6,985 bases of DNA from an uncultured Loktanella sp. (GTDB lineage: Bacteria > Pseudomonadota > Alphaproteobacteria > Rhodobacterales > Rhodobacteraceae): NCBI GenBank assembly GCA_913061335.1, contig CAJXTP010000157.1:1-6985 (forward strand). The letters run 5' to 3'. Positions 5,059-6,985 of this stretch are shown here, piece after piece (the stretch's first letter is position 1; every line of letters begins with the position of its first letter). A program made the translations under genes and the position numbers. Below the pieces are notes generated by a model that was not told the DNA's origin, did not search any database, and saw only the letters and a list, made by a program, of their open reading frames with translations.

Positions 5059-6985
5059 GACCAAAAAATGGCTGACCCAAGCGGTAAAACAACCTCTTAT
5101 GAAAGCGGACTGCGCGCATTACTATGGGAGCAGCTTTTGCAAATTGTAGCATTGCGCGCCCCTGCGATCGCAACCCTTCTGAGTGATCCCGCGACAACTC
5201 CGGGGCTTGATGATCACGACGCCAGTGATTTTCTGCAAGCGACAAACATCTGGTTCCAGCTGTCGAAAATCGCAGCCGAGAACGCCGCAGTCCGAGATCG
5301 CCGGAAAACCGAAGCGATGGACGGGCCAGAAGTTGTCGACGGCAGCTTCGCCCAAGCGATGGCGCAGATTAAAGAAGAAGCGCCAACGCATTTTACGCAG
5401 GCTGTCGCTGATCTGTCGGTTGGTCCAACTTTAACCGCGCACCCGACTGAGGCAAAGCGGGTGACAATCCTTGAAATCCACCGACGCATTTACCGCCTGC
5501 TCGTTACTCTTGAGACACAACGCTGGACACCGCGCGAACGCGCAGCACGGATCACCGAATTGCGCGATGAAATTGACCTTCTTTGGTTGTCAGGCGAATT
5601 ACGGTTGGAACGCCCAAGCCTGTCGGACGAAATAGAATGGGGTTTGCAGTTTTTCCGCGACAGCCTGTTTGACGCCGCACCCCAGTTGTTTGATAATTTC
5701 TTGGATGCATCGGAAACCACATTTGGCCCGAAACAGGGCACGACCTATCCCTGTCTTAAGTTCCATTCTTGGATCGGCGGTGACCGCGACGGCAACCCCA
5801 ATGTGACGGTCAAAGCGACTCAAGACGCCATGGCGCGTGGTCGCCAGACATCTCTGGACATGCATATTTCAAAGCTTACGGATGCCGCGCGTAAAATCAG
5901 CATCAGTGGCAATATCGCCGTATTGTCGCCAGATATGCTTGGGGCACTGAATGCGATGGTTCTGCGCTGTGCTGACCATGGCGCGATCCAGCATCGCAAC
6001 CCCGGCGAAGTTTTCAGACAAGCGATCAGCGCGGTAATTGAACGGCTAAATAGCCGCCCAGCCTATGCGTACGTGGCCGATTTCATAACTGATCTGCGGG
6101 CAATTGAGGCAGCGCTTGCTACGGTCGGTTCAACGGGGCTCAGTGATCGATTTATTCGCCCTGTGCGCTGGCGTGCCCAAGTGTTTGGGTTCCGCACTAC
6201 GTCATTGGACATTCGGCAAAATTCGACAGTGACGACCAATGTACTTTCCGAAATTTGGGATGGGGCAGTCGATTTTGGGACCCATGAATGGTCGGCGCGT
6301 TTGCGGCGTGAAATTGCGCAGGACCAGCTTCCGCAACCGGATCAGGATCGGCTGAGCGCTCAAGCTACTGAACTGATCGACTTATTGCGTGTCATCTGTG
6401 AGGCGCGGCAGGGTGATGACCCCGACACGATTGGCGCATTCATCTTGTCGATGACACGGTCCACCGATGATTTGCTCGCGATTTATGTGCTTGCGAAATA
6501 TGCGGGTGCATCTGGTGAAGCGCTTGACCTTCCGGTCGTCCCGCTGTTCGAAACCATCGACGATCTACGCAATGCGCCAAGCATTCTGCGCGCATTGATT
6601 GCAGTGCCACAGGCGCGCCGCAGCCTGAAACGCCAAGGCGGCAAGATCGAGATCATGCTGGGCTATTCCGATAGCAACAAGGACGGCGGTTTTGTTTGCT
6701 CGACGTGGGAGCTTGAACAGGCTCAACGCAAAATTACGCAGGCGCTTGCGCCGCTTGGATTTGTACCAGCGTTTTTCCACGGGCGTGGCGGATCGGTTAG
6801 CCGTGGTGGTGCGCCGACGGGGCGTGCGATTGCAGCACAGCCTGCAGGCACGTTGGGCGGTGCGATGCGGACCACCGAACAGGGCGAGGTCGTATCGTCC
6901 AAATATGCCAACCGTGGCACCGCGTTGATCGAGCTGGAACAGCTCGCATCATCGGCGTTGTTGCATACAGCGCTGTCGCCAAATG
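5056..6985 (+). CDS. ppc: Phosphoenolpyruvate carboxylase, C-terminus beyond window
   Basis: An uninterrupted frame of 643 codons runs off the window end. It encodes phosphoenolpyruvate carboxylase (PEP + bicarbonate to oxaloacetate), the second CO2-fixing entry of the serine cycle. Visible signatures are LTAHPTEAKR (126-135) with catalytic His129, GGDRDGNPNV (241-250), FRTTSLDIRQ in the central barrel, PLFETIDDL (496-504), GYSDSNKDGG (536-545), the mobile catalytic loop FHGRGGSVSRGG (574-585) with Arg577 (equivalent to E. coli Arg587), and TTEQGE (606-611). Family members are about 880-930 residues, so roughly the last 250-290 are missing, including most of the allosteric inhibitor site. SNKDGGFVCSTW in place of the E. 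coli-type SAKDAGVMAASW puts it in a divergent bacterial branch, consistent with serine-cycle enzymes. ATG 5056 overlaps the reductase stop, and ATG 5068 is possible. No frameshift is seen. Confidence 0.96.
   Translation, partial: MDQKMADPSGKTTSYESGLRALLWEQLLQIVALRAPAIATLLSDPATTPGLDDHDASDFLQATNIWFQLSKIAAENAAVRDRRKTEAMDGPEVVDGSFAQAMAQIKEEAPTHFTQAVADLSVGPTLTAHPTEAKRVTILEIHRRIYRLLVTLETQRWTPRERAARITELRDEIDLLWLSGELRLERPSLSDEIEWGLQFFRDSLFDAAPQLFDNFLDASETTFGPKQGTTYPCLKFHSWIGGDRDGNPNVTVKATQDAMARGRQTSLDMHISKLTDAARKISISGNIAVLSPDMLGALNAMVLRCADHGAIQHRNPGEVFRQAISAVIERLNSRPAYAYVADFITDLRAIEAALATVGSTGLSDRFIRPVRWRAQVFGFRTTSLDIRQNSTVTTNVLSEIWDGAVDFGTHEWSARLRREIAQDQLPQPDQDRLSAQATELIDLLRVICEARQGDDPDTIGAFILSMTRSTDDLLAIYVLAKYAGASGEALDLPVVPLFETIDDLRNAPSILRALIAVPQARRSLKRQGGKIEIMLGYSDSNKDGGFVCSTWELEQAQRKITQALAPLGFVPAFFHGRGGSVSRGGAPTGRAIAAQPAGTLGGAMRTTEQGEVVSSKYANRGTALIELEQLASSALLHTALSPN

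Larger units (their letters stand above)
753..6985 (+). other. Probable serine-cycle operon
   Basis: Five same-strand genes are separated by 8, 1, 11 and -1 nt, with no space for internal terminators or full promoters. The order is aminotransferase, mtkA, mtkB, reductase, ppc. In the Methylobacterium extorquens cluster as I recall it, the order is sga, hprA, mtdA, fch, mtkA, mtkB, ppcA, mclA. Here the folate genes are absent and the reductase sits between mtkB and ppc. The operon is cut by the window end, and mcl (malyl-CoA lyase) is the gene most expected next. Transcription would start in 558-752, where the operator-like motifs lie. Confidence 0.85.

Overview
The window reads as one end of a contig from an alphaproteobacterium, most likely a marine Rhodobacterales (Roseobacter-type) bacterium. 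This is inferred from moderately GC-rich coding DNA, from proteins close to alphaproteobacterial serine-cycle enzymes, and from the compact gene order. No rRNA or other species marker is present, so the taxonomy stays tentative. Bases 1-34 are not genomic: they match the Illumina Nextera (Tn5) read-2 adapter, so genomic sequence begins at about base 35.

Layout. Positions 35-557 (minus strand) hold most of a NarL/LuxR-type response regulator, cut off inside its DNA-binding domain by the contig end. Positions 558-752 are a divergent intergenic region with two copies of a TACCC(T/A)AATAG(G/A)TA motif, a pair of CGGTAT repeats one helical turn apart and a short inverted repeat. From 753 to the window end, five genes lie head to tail on the plus strand: a class V aminotransferase (probable serine-glyoxylate aminotransferase), mtkA and mtkB (malate-CoA ligase beta and alpha subunits), a D-2-hydroxyacid dehydrogenase (probable hydroxypyruvate reductase) and ppc (phosphoenolpyruvate carboxylase, C-terminus missing). 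The junctions are an 8-nt gap, a 1-nt gap, an 11-nt gap and a 1-nt overlap, so this is almost certainly one operon.

Function. Together the genes encode a large part of the serine cycle for one-carbon assimilation. Serine and glyoxylate give hydroxypyruvate and glycine (aminotransferase). Hydroxypyruvate is reduced to glycerate (dehydrogenase). After steps encoded elsewhere, PEP is carboxylated to oxaloacetate (Ppc), and malate is activated to malyl-CoA (MtkAB). Malyl-CoA lyase, which would regenerate glyoxylate and release acetyl-CoA, is not in the window and may lie just downstream. Glycerate kinase, glyA, malate dehydrogenase and enolase are also absent.

Novelty. The pathway itself is known, and I see no undescribed defence, mobile or RNA system. 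The points worth a second look are the regulator with a degenerate phosphorylation pocket beside paired operator-like motifs, the divergent aminotransferase, the apparently non-orthologous reductase placed between mtkB and ppc, and the retained adapter.
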